Assembly (NCBI RefSeq): GCF_040939125.1 | Contig: NZ_CP162495.1 | Coordinates: 4,030,001 to 4,094,000 of the forward strand | DNA: 64,000 nt | Source: Clostridium sp. BJN0013 | GTDB lineage: Bacteria > Bacillota > Clostridia > Clostridiales > Clostridiaceae | Direction of reading: 5' to 3' | Shown: positions 26,648 to 36,298 of the stretch, one piece after another | Layout of the letters: each line of letters opens with the position of its first letter | Numbering within the stretch: position 1 is the stretch's first letter | Made by a program: the position numbers and the translations under genes | Notes under the pieces: model-generated | Database searches by the model: none | The model's input: the letters and a program-made list of their open reading frames with translations, nothing else | Told to the model about the DNA's origin: nothing

Positions 26648-28324
26648 ATGAAACAAAAACATCGCAAGGAACATTATAAATGGATTGCTCTTTCCAATAC
26701 AACGCTTGGTGTACTTATGGCTTCGTTAAATAACAATATAATTCTAATTTCACTTCCTGTAATTTTTCGAGGAATGAATGTAGATCCATTATCAGCAAAT
26801 GGTGCTTCATATATGTTGTGGATGCTCATGGGATTTACTGTGGTAACCGCTACACTACTGGTTTCCTTTGGTAGGATTTCGGATATCTATGGTCGTGTAC
26901 GTCTGTACAATTTAGGCTTTGCAGTCTTCACAGTAGCTTCCATTTTACTATATTTGACTCCTGAGAACGGATCAAACGGCATCATTCTAATGATTTTGTT
27001 CAGACTTCTACAAGGAGTGGGAGCAGGATTTTTGTTCTCCAACAGCACTGCTATTCTTACTGATGCTTTTTCTTCCAAAGAACGTGGAATGGCTATGGGA
27101 CTTAATCAAATTGCCGGTATTGGAGGATCATTGCTTGGCCTGGTTATCGGAGGAGTTCTTGCTGAAATTGATTGGCGCCTTGTTTTTCTTGTGAGTGTAC
27201 CTGTTGGATTATTTGGAACCATATGGGCGTATATCAAACTCAAAGAACAGTCTGTACCGGATAGAACTCAAAAGATTGACTGGTTAGGAAATAGTACGTT
27301 CGCTGTTGGGCTAACTCTACTGCTATTGGCACTAACTTATGGAATTATGCCATATGGTTCATCCAAAATGGGCTGGGGCAATCCATTTGTGATTTTGGGA
27401 ATAAGTTTGGGTTTATTACTGCTTATTGCATTTGTCTTTATCGAACGAAAAGTCAAGATGCCCATGTTCCATCTAGAATTATTCAAAAATCGTGCATTTG
27501 CCTTTGGTAATTTAAGTCTGTTTATATCATCCATCGCACGAGGTGGTTTACAATTCATGTTAATTATTTGGTTACAGGGAATATGGCTTCCACTACATGG
27601 CTACAGTTTTGAATCTACCCCATTGTGGGCTGGTATTTATATGTTACCCATGATGATTGGTTTCTTTGTAATGGGACCATTATGTGGAAAACTATCAGAT
27701 CAACATGGTGCTCGATTTTTTGCCACAGGCGGGATGTTGTTTTCAGTACTTGGTTTTATCCTTTTGACGCTTTTACCAGCTAATTTTGGATACAACATTT
27801 TTATTGTGATCTTATTAATCTTGGGCTGCGGAATGGGCATGTTTGCCGCCCCAAATACAACTGCAATCATGAATTCTGTTCCTGCTTCTCAACGGGGAGC
27901 TACCTCCGGAATGAGGTCAACCTTTCAAAATACTGGAATGGCTTTAAGTATGACGCTTTATTTTGCAATTATTATTCTTGGACTTGCACATAACTTGCCC
28001 TCTATCCTATATAATGGATTGACTAATGTTGGCATTTCATCAGCAATGGCACAGCAGATTTCAAACATGCCTCCTACATCAGCTTTGTTTGCAGCATTTC
28101 TAGGATATAACCCAATGGGATCACTCATTGATCAACAAACTCTTTCTACTATTCCACAAGCTACTAAAACAATTATTTTGGGTAATCATTTTTTTCCATT
28201 AACTATAGCACCAGCAGTAATGTCGAGTCTACGTCTTGCATTTTATATTTCAGCTGTTATGTCTGCCATCGCTGCAGTTGCATCCTATATGCGAGGAAAA
28301 CAGTATGTATATGACGAACCATAA
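26648..28324 (+). CDS. MFS drug efflux transporter, DHA2 (EmrB/QacA) type
   Basis: A 558-aa membrane protein with the 14-helix DHA2 layout. Motif A is GRISDIYGRVRLY near residue 76, motif C-like GIGGSLLGLVIGGVLAEIDWR near 157-178, and ATSGMRSTFQNTGMALSM near 417. It expels hydrophobic drugs using the proton gradient. A MarR-family gene follows 28 bp downstream, a common regulator-pump arrangement. GC content is visibly higher than the flanking IS genes, consistent with acquisition. Confidence 0.92.
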   Translation: MKQKHRKEHYKWIALSNTTLGVLMASLNNNIILISLPVIFRGMNVDPLSANGASYMLWMLMGFTVVTATLLVSFGRISDIYGRVRLYNLGFAVFTVASILLYLTPENGSNGIILMILFRLLQGVGAGFLFSNSTAILTDAFSSKERGMAMGLNQIAGIGGSLLGLVIGGVLAEIDWRLVFLVSVPVGLFGTIWAYIKLKEQSVPDRTQKIDWLGNSTFAVGLTLLLLALTYGIMPYGSSKMGWGNPFVILGISLGLLLLIAFVFIERKVKMPMFHLELFKNRAFAFGNLSLFISSIARGGLQFMLIIWLQGIWLPLHGYSFESTPLWAGIYMLPMMIGFFVMGPLCGKLSDQHGARFFATGGMLFSVLGFILLTLLPANFGYNIFIVILLILGCGMGMFAAPNTTAIMNSVPASQRGATSGMRSTFQNTGMALSMTLYFAIIILGLAHNLPSILYNGLTNVGISSAMAQQISNMPPTSALFAAFLGYNPMGSLIDQQTLSTIPQATKTIILGNHFFPLTIAPAVMSSLRLAFYISAVMSAIAAVASYMRGKQYVYDEP

Positions 28325-28351
28325 TATCTGTAGTAAGAGAGGAGAATTAAA

Positions 28352-28786
28352 ATGGCATGTAACCAAAATTCTTTGAACATTTGGATATCTATTCTATATC
28401 GTTACCGTAAAAACTATATGAACAAAAGATTGGAGGCATATGGGAGAGCAAGTAGTTTTTCTCTACTAATTTTATCAATCTACAAAAATGATGGAATCAA
28501 TCAGGAACAAATCTCAGCTTTACTAAAAGTAGATAAGGGTTCTATTGCAAGAGCAATAAAAAAATTAGAACAAGAAAATTATGTGAGGCGTGAGGATGAT
28601 GTAACTGATAAAAGAGCCAATAAGGTCTATTTAACTCCAAAAGCATTGGCTCTCGTTCCTGAGATCCAATCTGCAATTGTAGATTGGAATAAACAAATCA
28701 TGGCAGGTATTCCAGTGGAATCACAGAAAATTTTCTTAAATTGTATAGAACAAATGTCAAAAAACGCATGTAATACATGCCTTTAA
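28352..28786 (+). CDS. MarR-family transcriptional regulator
   Basis: A 144-aa winged-helix protein. The HTH is EQISALLKVDKGSIARAIKKLEQENYVRREDD and the wing DDVTDKRANKVYLTPKA, at about residues 50-95. It probably controls the upstream DHA2 pump, with which it forms an operon (GAGAGGAG ribosome site before ATG). A clean terminator follows. Confidence 0.9.
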   Translation: MACNQNSLNIWISILYRYRKNYMNKRLEAYGRASSFSLLILSIYKNDGINQEQISALLKVDKGSIARAIKKLEQENYVRREDDVTDKRANKVYLTPKALALVPEIQSAIVDWNKQIMAGIPVESQKIFLNCIEQMSKNACNTCL

Positions 28787-28820
28787 AGTAAATTTACGTT
28801 AATTTTAAACATCAAGAACA

Positions 28821-28846
28821 GAAGGCAGACCTCCAGGTCTGCCTTC
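28821..28846 (+). terminator. Terminator after the MFS-marR operon
   Basis: GAAGGCAGACC (28821-28831) pairs perfectly with GGTCTGCCTTC (28836-28846) around TCCA, followed by TTCATTT. Confidence 0.85.
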
Positions 28847-28959
28847 TTCATTTATGAAGACAATAGTATTTACTAAACTAAAAGTTGAGGGTAGGTAGAT
28901 TATCTTACTTATGTAACACAAACAATCTACAATTGCTGAAGATGGCACATCAACACAAT

Positions 28960-29414
28960 TTTTCATATATTCAAAATATTTTTGCTCAATGCTGCTTTTG
29001 ATTTTTCATTCTTTAAGGTTTCAATGGCTGCATCTTTATTATCATTTAGAATTTATTCAATTTAAAAACAGCAAGCCTGATCGTTAAAATTTCAAATAAT
29101 GGGAATAGAAGCAAACAGTTTACCTCTGAAGGAGTGTTTTTTCATTTCACAATTAAAACTCTTTTCATAAACAAGTTTCAGACCATCACAAAGTTTTTCA
29201 ACTTCTTTTCCTGACTTCACACTCCATTTAAATGTTGCATCTGTATTTTTGACTGGCTCATAAATTTATCATATTGGGAAGTGTCCAAATTCAACTTTTC
29301 TATGATCTCCACAACCTTTAAATCATGTATCCTTGCATTGAATTGTTTGGTTTCGCTTCCCTTAATGGCGAGGGGTATTAACAGAGTTTCCTGCACACCG
29401 TTTAACGAAATCAT
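28960..29414 (-). pseudogene. Leucine carboxymethyltransferase / TcmP-type O-methyltransferase remnant
   Basis: The minus strand from ATG 29412-29414 reads LNGVQETLLIPLAIKGSETK ... HDLKVVEIIEKLNLDTSQYDKFMSQSK, the start of SAM-dependent LCM-like methyltransferases (usually about 270 aa). It breaks at about residue 62. A different frame further down (SGKEVEKLCDGLKLVYEKSF, then HSFRGKLFASIPII) resembles the C-terminal end of the same family. The SAM-binding core is missing. Confidence 0.55.
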
Positions 29415-29531
29415 TTTTTTCCTCCTTATATAAAATTAATTTAGTTAGAGTAAGCAAGGAATATAAAAATTTTCCACATTTATCAACAGCTCTATCAAAT
29501 TTATTTTGGGGATTGAAAAAACAGAGAAAAG

Positions 29532-29573
29532 GGAGTATCATTAAGTTAGTTGAGACTAACTTAATGATACTCC
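29532..29573. promoter_or_regulatory. Perfect 19-bp inverted repeat upstream of the ABC operon
   Basis: Arms 29532-29550 and 29555-29573 are exact complements (GGAGTATCATTAAGTTAGT and its reverse) around TGAG, about 75 bp before the ABC start codon. It could be a metalloregulator-type operator (TTAGTTGAGACTAA core) or an attenuator hairpin. Confidence 0.65.
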
Positions 29574-29647
29574 TTAAAGCTTTCAAGCGTTGTACGCTTT
29601 CAGAGTTTAGAAATGAAACTATATTTTTTAGAAAAGAGAGGTTGCCC

Positions 29648-30646
29648 ATGAAACAGAAAACTGCAATAGCCAAAAAACCGAAAACTGGAATGGCAAGGCT
29701 AATGGAACTTGCGACCACAAAAAAACCGCTTATGATCACTTCGGTGATTTTATCCGCACTGGCCTCTATTGCTTCTTTTATTCCGTATATTGCTATTTAC
29801 TATATCGTTTTGGAGATCATGGGAATATATCCCGAATTCTCAGCCCTCGATGTAGAAAGGACAATTGGATTCGGCTGGATTGCTTTTGGAGGTATTATTT
29901 TGAATATCCTATTGTACTTTTTAGCTCTGATGTGTTCACATCTTGCAGCCTTCGGTACACTGTACGAATTGAAGGTAAATTTTGCATCACATCTTGCCAA
30001 AGTACCACTGGGCTTTCACGTTTTAGTCGGCAGCGGTAAACTACGCAAGATTATGGATGAGAACATTGAAAAGATCGAAGGATTTATCGCCCATCAACTT
30101 CCCGATATGGTAGCATCTTTTGTTGCACCGCTTGTCATGTTCGTCATTTTACTTGTTGTGGACTGGCGCTTTGGTCTCGCAGCAATCGTAGGCATTGTCA
30201 TTGCCTTTGTTATTCAAATGATTGCCTATGGAAATGATGGAGCAAAGACCATGATGAAAAAATATCAAACCTCACTAGAAGATATGAACAATGCATCTGT
30301 AGAATATATAAGAGGCATTACCGTAGTCAAAGCCTTCAAACAAACCGTATATTCCTTTCGCAGGATGCACAAAGCAATAAAGGAATATACTAATATGGTG
30401 ATTCCCTATACATTAAGTTGGGAAAATTATATGTCAGCCTTTATCACAATTGTAAATAACATTTATTTATTTTTAATACCAGTAGGTATTCTAATTGGAC
30501 TCAATACAACAGATTATGTTCCATTTGCCAGCAAATTTATTTTTTATTTGATCTTTGTACCCTCCATCGCAACCATTATGACGAAAATTATGTATGTTTC
30601 TACCAGCGGGCATCCAAATCATCGGTGGAGTGGAACGAATGGATGA
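29648..30646 (+). CDS. ABC exporter-type protein, membrane part (frameshifted from its ATPase part)
   Basis: The first about 315 residues form a six-helix ABC exporter membrane domain (ITSVILSALASIASFIPYIAIYYIV ... VDWRFGLAAIVGIVIAFVIQ, then VEYIRGITVVKAFKQ at the coupling helix). After MTKIMYVSTSG the frame ends HPNHRWSGTNG-stop, while the continuation AGIQIIGGVERMDEIL lies in another frame. So a single half-transporter gene has a frameshift at about 30600-30610. I start at ATG 29648, not further upstream, because MKQKTAIAKK begins the conserved region. The pair resembles IrtAB/YbtPQ siderophore-type importers with an exporter fold. Confidence 0.8.
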   Translation: MKQKTAIAKKPKTGMARLMELATTKKPLMITSVILSALASIASFIPYIAIYYIVLEIMGIYPEFSALDVERTIGFGWIAFGGIILNILLYFLALMCSHLAAFGTLYELKVNFASHLAKVPLGFHVLVGSGKLRKIMDENIEKIEGFIAHQLPDMVASFVAPLVMFVILLVVDWRFGLAAIVGIVIAFVIQMIAYGNDGAKTMMKKYQTSLEDMNNASVEYIRGITVVKAFKQTVYSFRRMHKAIKEYTNMVIPYTLSWENYMSAFITIVNNIYLFLIPVGILIGLNTTDYVPFASKFIFYLIFVPSIATIMTKIMYVSTSGHPNHRWSGTNG

Positions 30647-31472
30647 AATTCTGCACACTGAATCACTGTCTCAACCCAAAAATCCAAGAACAACTGAAAA
30701 GCATGAAATTATTTTTGAAAATGTGTCTTTTTCTTATGCAGAACAAGAAGTTGACGCCCTGTCCCGCGTTTCATTCAGCGCGGAGGAAAATCAAATTACA
30801 GCTATTGTGGGCCCTTCCGGGGGAGGAAAAAGTACCATCGCCCATCTGATTCCACGTTTTTTTGATGTAACGGAAGGAAGCATCCGAATTGGCGGGGTGG
30901 ATATTCGCCATATGAATACAAATTATTTGATGGAAAAAGTTAGCTTTGTATTCCAGGATGTATTTCTCTTTAAACAGAGTATTATGGAAAATATCCGTAT
31001 GGGAAATCAAAATGCAACAAATGAACAAGTAATTGCTGCGGCCAAAGCCGCCCAATGCCAGGAATTTATTGAAAAGCTGCATAATAAATATGATACTATA
31101 ATTGGCACAAAAGGAATTCATCTATCAGGAGGGGAGCAGCAGCGCATTGCCATTGCAAGGGCCATTGTAAAAAATGCACCAATCATTATACTAGATGAAG
31201 CAACTGCATTTTCAGATCCCGAGAATGAACATCTTATCCAAAGTGCTTTTAAAAAGCTAATGCATGGCAAAACAGTGGTTATGATTGCACACCGTTTGTC
31301 TACCATACGGAGTGCTAATAAAATAGTGGTGATTGACAAGGGCCATCTTATCGAGCAGGGCACCCATGATAAACTACTTGCAAAAGAAGGAAAATATTTC
31401 ACCATGTGGAATATGTATGTCAAAATGTTGGATTGGAAGATAAACAGAAAGGGGGGCGAAACAAATGCTTAA
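30594..31472 (+). CDS. ABC transporter ATPase part of the frameshifted half-transporter
   Basis: Contains Walker A GPSGGGKST, Q-loop FVFQDVFLF, signature LSGGEQQR, Walker B IIILDEAT followed by AFSDPENE, and the switch His in MIAHRLST, so the nucleotide-binding domain is intact. The true reading continues from the membrane part at 29648 after a frameshift; the apparent ATG at 30594 is within coding sequence. The 3' end overlaps the next ABC gene by 8 bp, so they are one operon. Confidence 0.82.
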   Translation: MFLPAGIQIIGGVERMDEILHTESLSQPKNPRTTEKHEIIFENVSFSYAEQEVDALSRVSFSAEENQITAIVGPSGGGKSTIAHLIPRFFDVTEGSIRIGGVDIRHMNTNYLMEKVSFVFQDVFLFKQSIMENIRMGNQNATNEQVIAAAKAAQCQEFIEKLHNKYDTIIGTKGIHLSGGEQQRIAIARAIVKNAPIIILDEATAFSDPENEHLIQSAFKKLMHGKTVVMIAHRLSTIRSANKIVVIDKGHLIEQGTHDKLLAKEGKYFTMWNMYVKMLDWKINRKGGETNA

Positions 31473-33216
31473 TCTCAAGGAGATGTTGATGCTTACAGAT
31501 AAAGGCTATTCCGATTTGAAGAAGGCCATAATAGCATGTACTATTACCAATCTTTCACTAATGCTGCCCTTTGGCGTGACCATTGGAATTTTTACCGAAC
31601 TATTAAAACCGCTCATGGGTCAGAAAATTTCATGGACAATAATGTGGATACTGCTTGGAGCCGGCATCATATCGGCAATTTTGGTGTTTATCGCCAGCAA
31701 AAATGATTATAAAAAGACCTACGTCACCTCTTATATGGAGGCTGAAAATACGCGAATCAGCGTCTCTGAGCATATACGAAAGCTTCCCATGAGCTTTTTT
31801 AATTCCAAGGATTTATCAGAGCTTACCACGAATATCATGGGAGACTGCTCTACTACTGAACATGTATTGAGTCATATAATTCCGCAATTGTGCGCCAATG
31901 CTATTTCTATCACCATTATTTGTGCCATGCTTGCCATATTTGACTGGAGACTTGCACTTTCTATATTCTGCACTGTACCCATTGCGCTTCTTGTGATTTT
32001 AGGCAGTAAAAAAATTCAGAATAAATTGGGAGAAAAACATGTGGATGCAAAGCTAAAGGCATCCGGACAGGTGCAAGAATATCTGGAGGGTATCAAGGTT
32101 ATCAAGGCGTGCGGTTTGGACGGTTCCAAGTTCTCATCACTAGATAGCGCTTTGCGTTTGATGAAGAAAATGGCTATTAAAATGGAATTTGGCACTGGGA
32201 TTTTTGTTACAGGGGCTCAGATGATTATACAGGCTGGTGTGGGACTTACAGTCTTTGTTGGCGTTTATCTACTGACAGGGGGTAAAATTGAGCTCATCCC
32301 ATTATTAATGTTTTTGCTCATCGCTGTAAGAATCTATGGACCAGTTGTTGTTGAACTTACCTTATTGCCAGAGCTATTTTATCACCGTATTGCTACAAAG
32401 CGAATGCGTACTTTAATAAATACACCGATTATGGAGGGCGATACTCAAACACATATTACAAACTGGAACATTGATTTTGAAAATGTGTCCTTCAGCTATA
32501 ATGAGAAGAATCCTCATGAAGATGTGGTAATCAAAAATCTTACAGTATCCATCCCCTCAGATGCTATTACAGCTCTGGTAGGTCCTTCAGGATGCGGAAA
32601 AAGCACAATTTCAAGACTAATTGCACGGTTTTGGGATGTAAACAAGGGAACGATTAAAATCGGAGGTGTGGATGTTAAAACACTGGATCCAGAATATCTT
32701 ATGAGTTATATGTCCTTTGTATTTCAGGATGTTATTCTCTTTAACGATACGGTATACAATAATATCCACATCGGAAATCTAGATGCACCAGAACATCAAG
32801 TGATGGAGGCTGCAAAAGCAGCTTGCTGCGACGAGTTTGTAAATGAATTGCCTAACGGTTATCAAACAATGCTCGGTGAAAACGGCAGTACCCTTTCAGG
32901 CGGTGAGCGGCAGCGAATTTCAATTGCTCGTGCACTTTTAAAGAATGCACCTATCGTACTGCTGGATGAAGCTACGGCCTCTTTAGATCCTGAAAATGAG
33001 GTATGGATTCAGCAGGCCATCTCTAAATTAATTGCAGGAAAAACGGTTATTGTAATCGCACACAGACTGAGAACAGTTGCAGGGGCAGATAAAATCATTG
33101 TTTTAAATGAAGGTAGACTAGTAGAGGAAGGTACCCATAATACATTGATCAAAAATAAAGGCCTATATAAAAGACTATACAATATTCAGCAGAAAAGTCT
33201 AGGCTGGAGTGTATAA
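31465..33216 (+). CDS. ABC transporter, fused membrane and ATPase domains
   Basis: A 583-aa half-transporter with six predicted helices (about 20-310) and a C-terminal ATPase: Walker A GPSGCGKST near 375, Q-loop FVFQDVILF near 421, signature LSGGERQR near 480, Walker B IVLLDEATASLDPENE near 500, and switch His VIAHRLRT near 533. It should form a heterodimer with the preceding protein. If that frameshift is real, this subunit is left without its partner. Iron-siderophore uptake or drug export are both possible. Confidence 0.9.
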   Translation: MLNLKEMLMLTDKGYSDLKKAIIACTITNLSLMLPFGVTIGIFTELLKPLMGQKISWTIMWILLGAGIISAILVFIASKNDYKKTYVTSYMEAENTRISVSEHIRKLPMSFFNSKDLSELTTNIMGDCSTTEHVLSHIIPQLCANAISITIICAMLAIFDWRLALSIFCTVPIALLVILGSKKIQNKLGEKHVDAKLKASGQVQEYLEGIKVIKACGLDGSKFSSLDSALRLMKKMAIKMEFGTGIFVTGAQMIIQAGVGLTVFVGVYLLTGGKIELIPLLMFLLIAVRIYGPVVVELTLLPELFYHRIATKRMRTLINTPIMEGDTQTHITNWNIDFENVSFSYNEKNPHEDVVIKNLTVSIPSDAITALVGPSGCGKSTISRLIARFWDVNKGTIKIGGVDVKTLDPEYLMSYMSFVFQDVILFNDTVYNNIHIGNLDAPEHQVMEAAKAACCDEFVNELPNGYQTMLGENGSTLSGGERQRISIARALLKNAPIVLLDEATASLDPENEVWIQQAISKLIAGKTVIVIAHRLRTVAGADKIIVLNEGRLVEEGTHNTLIKNKGLYKRLYNIQQKSLGWSV

Positions 33217-33239
33217 AAAATCATGTAAATACAGGGACA

Positions 33240-33280
33240 AAAACGACAGGAGCATCTTTGAAAGATAAGCCTGTCGTTTT
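33240..33280 (+). terminator. Terminator of the ABC operon
   Basis: AAAACGACAGG (33240-33250) pairs with CCTGTCGTTTT (33270-33280), followed by TAATTTTT. Confidence 0.82.
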
Positions 33281-33489
33281 TAATTTTTGCCAGTCATACA
33301 GTAGATGCTGCTGTGTCTGCTAAAAAATAATTTAATTTCCACTATCTTTTTTCTTTTGTAAGTCGTTATACATAATAGAAAGTATTTTCAAAAATGAATC
33401 TGAAAGACCAACTATAAAAAGTCAATAGCTGAAACTCTCAAGTCCCCAAATAAGTTTAGACAATTACATCTACATTTATTATAATGTAG

Positions 33490-33927
33490 AAAGTGATTGG
33501 AGGCAAAGGTTGAAAAAGAAAGTACACTTTACTAATAGTATAAGAAGGCATAACAAATAGACCACCTTTCGCTGGTCAAAAAATTGAATATTGAAACAAG
33601 TTAAGGTTAAGAAGCTGACTTGATTTTATAACCTTGGAACTGTGCCATTAGTATTGCTTGCTCAACAGTAATTTCACGATCAATATGAACCTTGCCAGAA
33701 TGATTCTTATATTTCTTGAAAAGAGTCTTTGCAAAATGGTATTGAACCATATCTGTATTTATTTTATCATTTGTTAAGAATCTGGAAATCCTTTTTACTT
33801 TACTTGATTCAGTTGCCTCACTGAAATCGTTCTTTAATTCTTGCACAATTTTTGATAACACAACTGAGCCTGATTCTATAATTTCTATTATGATTGCTAC
33901 TAAAATCCTTAATCTAGGTGCTGTCAA
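33490..33927 (-). pseudogene. Chimeric transposase remnant: IS4-like N-terminus joined to IS110 C-terminus
   Basis: The frame 33607-33927 starts like the IS4 transposase at 36437 (VVLSKIVQELKNDFSEATES and SKVKRISRFLTNDKINTD against the VVISDISEKLKDDFTDATEE stretch) and ends EREITVEQAILMAQFQ-like, which is the C-terminus of the IS110 copy at 46199. The following noncoding stretch to about 33490 also matches the IS110 3' end (AAAGGTTGAAAAAGAAAGTA, CACCTTTCGCTGGTCAAAAA). Two IS fragments have been joined by deletion. Confidence 0.75.
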
Positions 33928-33995
33928 AAAATCATAGATTCTAGGTTTTTTTGAGTTCTGTGATAATATATTCTTGAGTATTTAACATACTTGTT

Positions 33996-34052
33996 AACCG
34001 CCTTCCTGTTGATATTGGTTGCAATCATATTTTATAGGGTTTTAAGGCGGTT
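33996..34052 (+). terminator. Possible terminator or hairpin before the bcrB fragment
   Basis: AACCGCCTT (33996-34004) pairs with AAGGCGGTT (34044-34052) and is followed by TTCTATTT. The loop is long (39 nt), so the assignment is tentative. Confidence 0.4.
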
Positions 34053-34141
34053 TTCTATTTATAATTTTATCCTGCAAATCGTTTCATTCATTTACATTAA
34101 ACTGTCCATACGTCAGATATGATGACAATCTGCTGTACATT

Positions 34142-34888
34142 ATGCTATTAACAAACATGATGATTTTTGTGGCGATTACCGCCTACTTGCTTAGCAGAGA
34201 GTATACGGAAAATACATTAAAAAATATGTTGCCAATACCGATTTCAAGGACAAAACTTATGCTCGGTAAGTTTTGTACCCTGTTTCTTTGGATTGCTATG
34301 CTCACCTTGGTAACATGGGTAGGTATTCTAATTTTATCCGGGCTATATCATGCTGTTTTTGGCATGGAGAGCTACAACTTGCGTGTTGCAATCGGGTGGC
34401 TTCTAAAGTTTCTACTTGGCAGTATACTTATGTTTTTAACAGTTTCCCCCTTTGCTTTTATCGCTCAAAAAACAAGAGGATTTGAAATAATGGCACTCAA
34501 CTTTATAGAAATTTTGAAAGCTATATTTCTTGGTGTTGTAAAGGGAATAACAGAATGGCCACCCATCAGCAGCACAGGGCATATGCTTCTCCTAGACGAG
34601 TTTATTACTCTTAATATGAGCGAAGCATTTAATGAAATGTTTTTTGTTGTCATTCAACTTGGAGCAATATTTGCAGTCGTCGTTATGTTTTGGAAGAAAA
34701 TGTTTCCGTTTCAATTTAGGGATAAAACACAGCCTGTCATTAAAAAAGATACTTTTTCGCTTTGGTTTAAAGTAGTGATTGCCTGTATTCCGGGGGGCTA
34801 TCATAACTATCCTTTTCGACGATCATATTGAAGCCAATTTGCATACTCCAATGGTGATTGCGGCAACTCTCATTTTCTATGGTATAGC
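34142..34888 (+). pseudogene. Fusion of a BcrB-like ABC-2 permease fragment and a UppP fragment
   Basis: Residues 1-115 match bacitracin-type ABC-2 permeases ([29 protein letters not shown]). From [20 protein letters not shown] the protein becomes undecaprenyl-diphosphatase UppP ([21 protein letters not shown]). The UppP ATG is internal at 34490. The permease is truncated at both ends (its frame opens upstream of 34142 without a start). UppP has E-to-K in the first motif Glu (VVKG for VVEG/IVEG) and L-to-P in TEWPP. A frameshift in a G run near 34795 follows, and it is cut at 34888 by an IS end. It cannot be functional. Confidence 0.75.
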
Positions 34889-34907
34889 CTGACCTACGGA
34901 CAGTAAA
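34889..34907. repeat. Solo IS terminal repeat at the uppP/integrase junction
   Basis: CTGACCTACGGACAGTAAA differs by one base from the left end of the IS at 36299 (CTGACTTACGGACAGTAAA). It directly ends the uppP fragment and precedes the truncated integrase, so it marks an IS-mediated deletion. Confidence 0.75.
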
Positions 34908-35003
34908 TTTATATAAAATTCCACTACCTGCTGTTGATAATATAATATATATACCTTCTACGAATATATATCCAAAGATCACCTTATCCCGGCTTTTGAA
35001 AAA

Positions 35004-35933
35004 ATGGAGCTTACAAAAATAAAACCTATAAATGTACAGGATTTCTACACAAAAAGTTTAAAGAAGGTATCTGGTACCACAGCAAGACATTTCCATACAC
35101 TTTTAAATATAGCCTTCAATCAAGCCATAAAGTGGCAGATGATATATATAAATCCATGTTTTTATGTAAGTAAACCCAAGAACAATAAAAAGAAATTAAA
35201 TATATGGGATAAAGAACAACTAAATAAATTTTTAAATGTCATACAAGGACTTATAATATATTTACCTTGTGTTATTACCGCAGCAACCGGTATAAGAGAA
35301 GGCGAGATATGTGGTCTTAGATGGGAAAATGTTGACTTGGATAAAAAAATTATCTATGTAAAGGAACAATACCAATGGGATGAAAATGGTTTGGCCTTAT
35401 CTGATTTAAAAACTCCAGATAGTATAAGAAATATAAGCATATCAAATAATTTAGCTGCCGTATTGGAGGTTGAGTATACTAGACAGGAAGAGAATAGAAA
35501 CTATTTTAAATCTGCTTATGACAGTAGGGGTTTTGTTGTATGCCAGAATGATGGAAGGCCCTATGACCCAAAATATATAAGTAGAAACTTTAGAAGGATA
35601 CTAAAAAAAGCTAACCATAAAAAAATAGAACCAGATGGCGTTATAAAGAAGGTAAAACTATATGAGCTACTAGATATACCTATAATAAGATTCCACGATT
35701 TAAGACATACACATGCTAGTCTACTGCTTAAAACTGGAATTAATCCAAAAGTAATAAGTGAAAAGCTCGGACACAGCACAGTAAAAATGACATTAGACAC
35801 TTATGCTAGTATACTTCCTAACATGCAGAAAGAAGCTGCAGAAAAGGCGGATAATTTTTTTGTCCTAGTTTGCCAACAAATTGCCAACAAACGGAGGATG
35901 ACAACAAAAATGATAAAAAATAGAACCCTTTAA
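35004..35933 (+). pseudogene. Tyrosine integrase, N-terminally truncated
   Basis: A 309-aa fragment with a full catalytic domain: Arg in TGIREGEICGLRW near residue 96, HDLRHTHASLLL with HxxR near 232, LGHSTVKMTLDTY with the second His and nucleophile Tyr. The SAM-like core-binding domain is present (ELTKIKPINVQDFY onwards), and codons upstream to about 34930 read as more of it (FYEYISKDHLIPAFEK), but the arm-binding N-terminus and start are lost at an IS-end junction. The tail after EKADNFFVLVC is slightly unusual. Confidence 0.82.
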
Positions 35934-36298
35934 TATGTTGATATTACAGGATTCCATTGTGTCATTAGTACAAAATAGATGCATCCTTTTAGAACAAATA
36001 AAATCAAAATCCTCTAGTTTTATGGAGTAGCAAGTATACGAACATTAGAGAAATTTCATGATTTTCATTTAATATCCAGTTTGTCAAAAGTTTTACGAAT
36101 AGTATTTTTCCACTTCTCGATATGTATAATTTTATCGACAACTACTCTAGAATCAATCAATTCCTGCTTTGTTTTTTGGCTTAATACTTCCCAGTTTTCT
36201 TTTGGGATAATATAAGTTGCATTGCCATAAATCGCCAATTCCAACACACAGTATTTTGTAAATATATATGCATAATATCCGTTAAAACCATTTACCCC

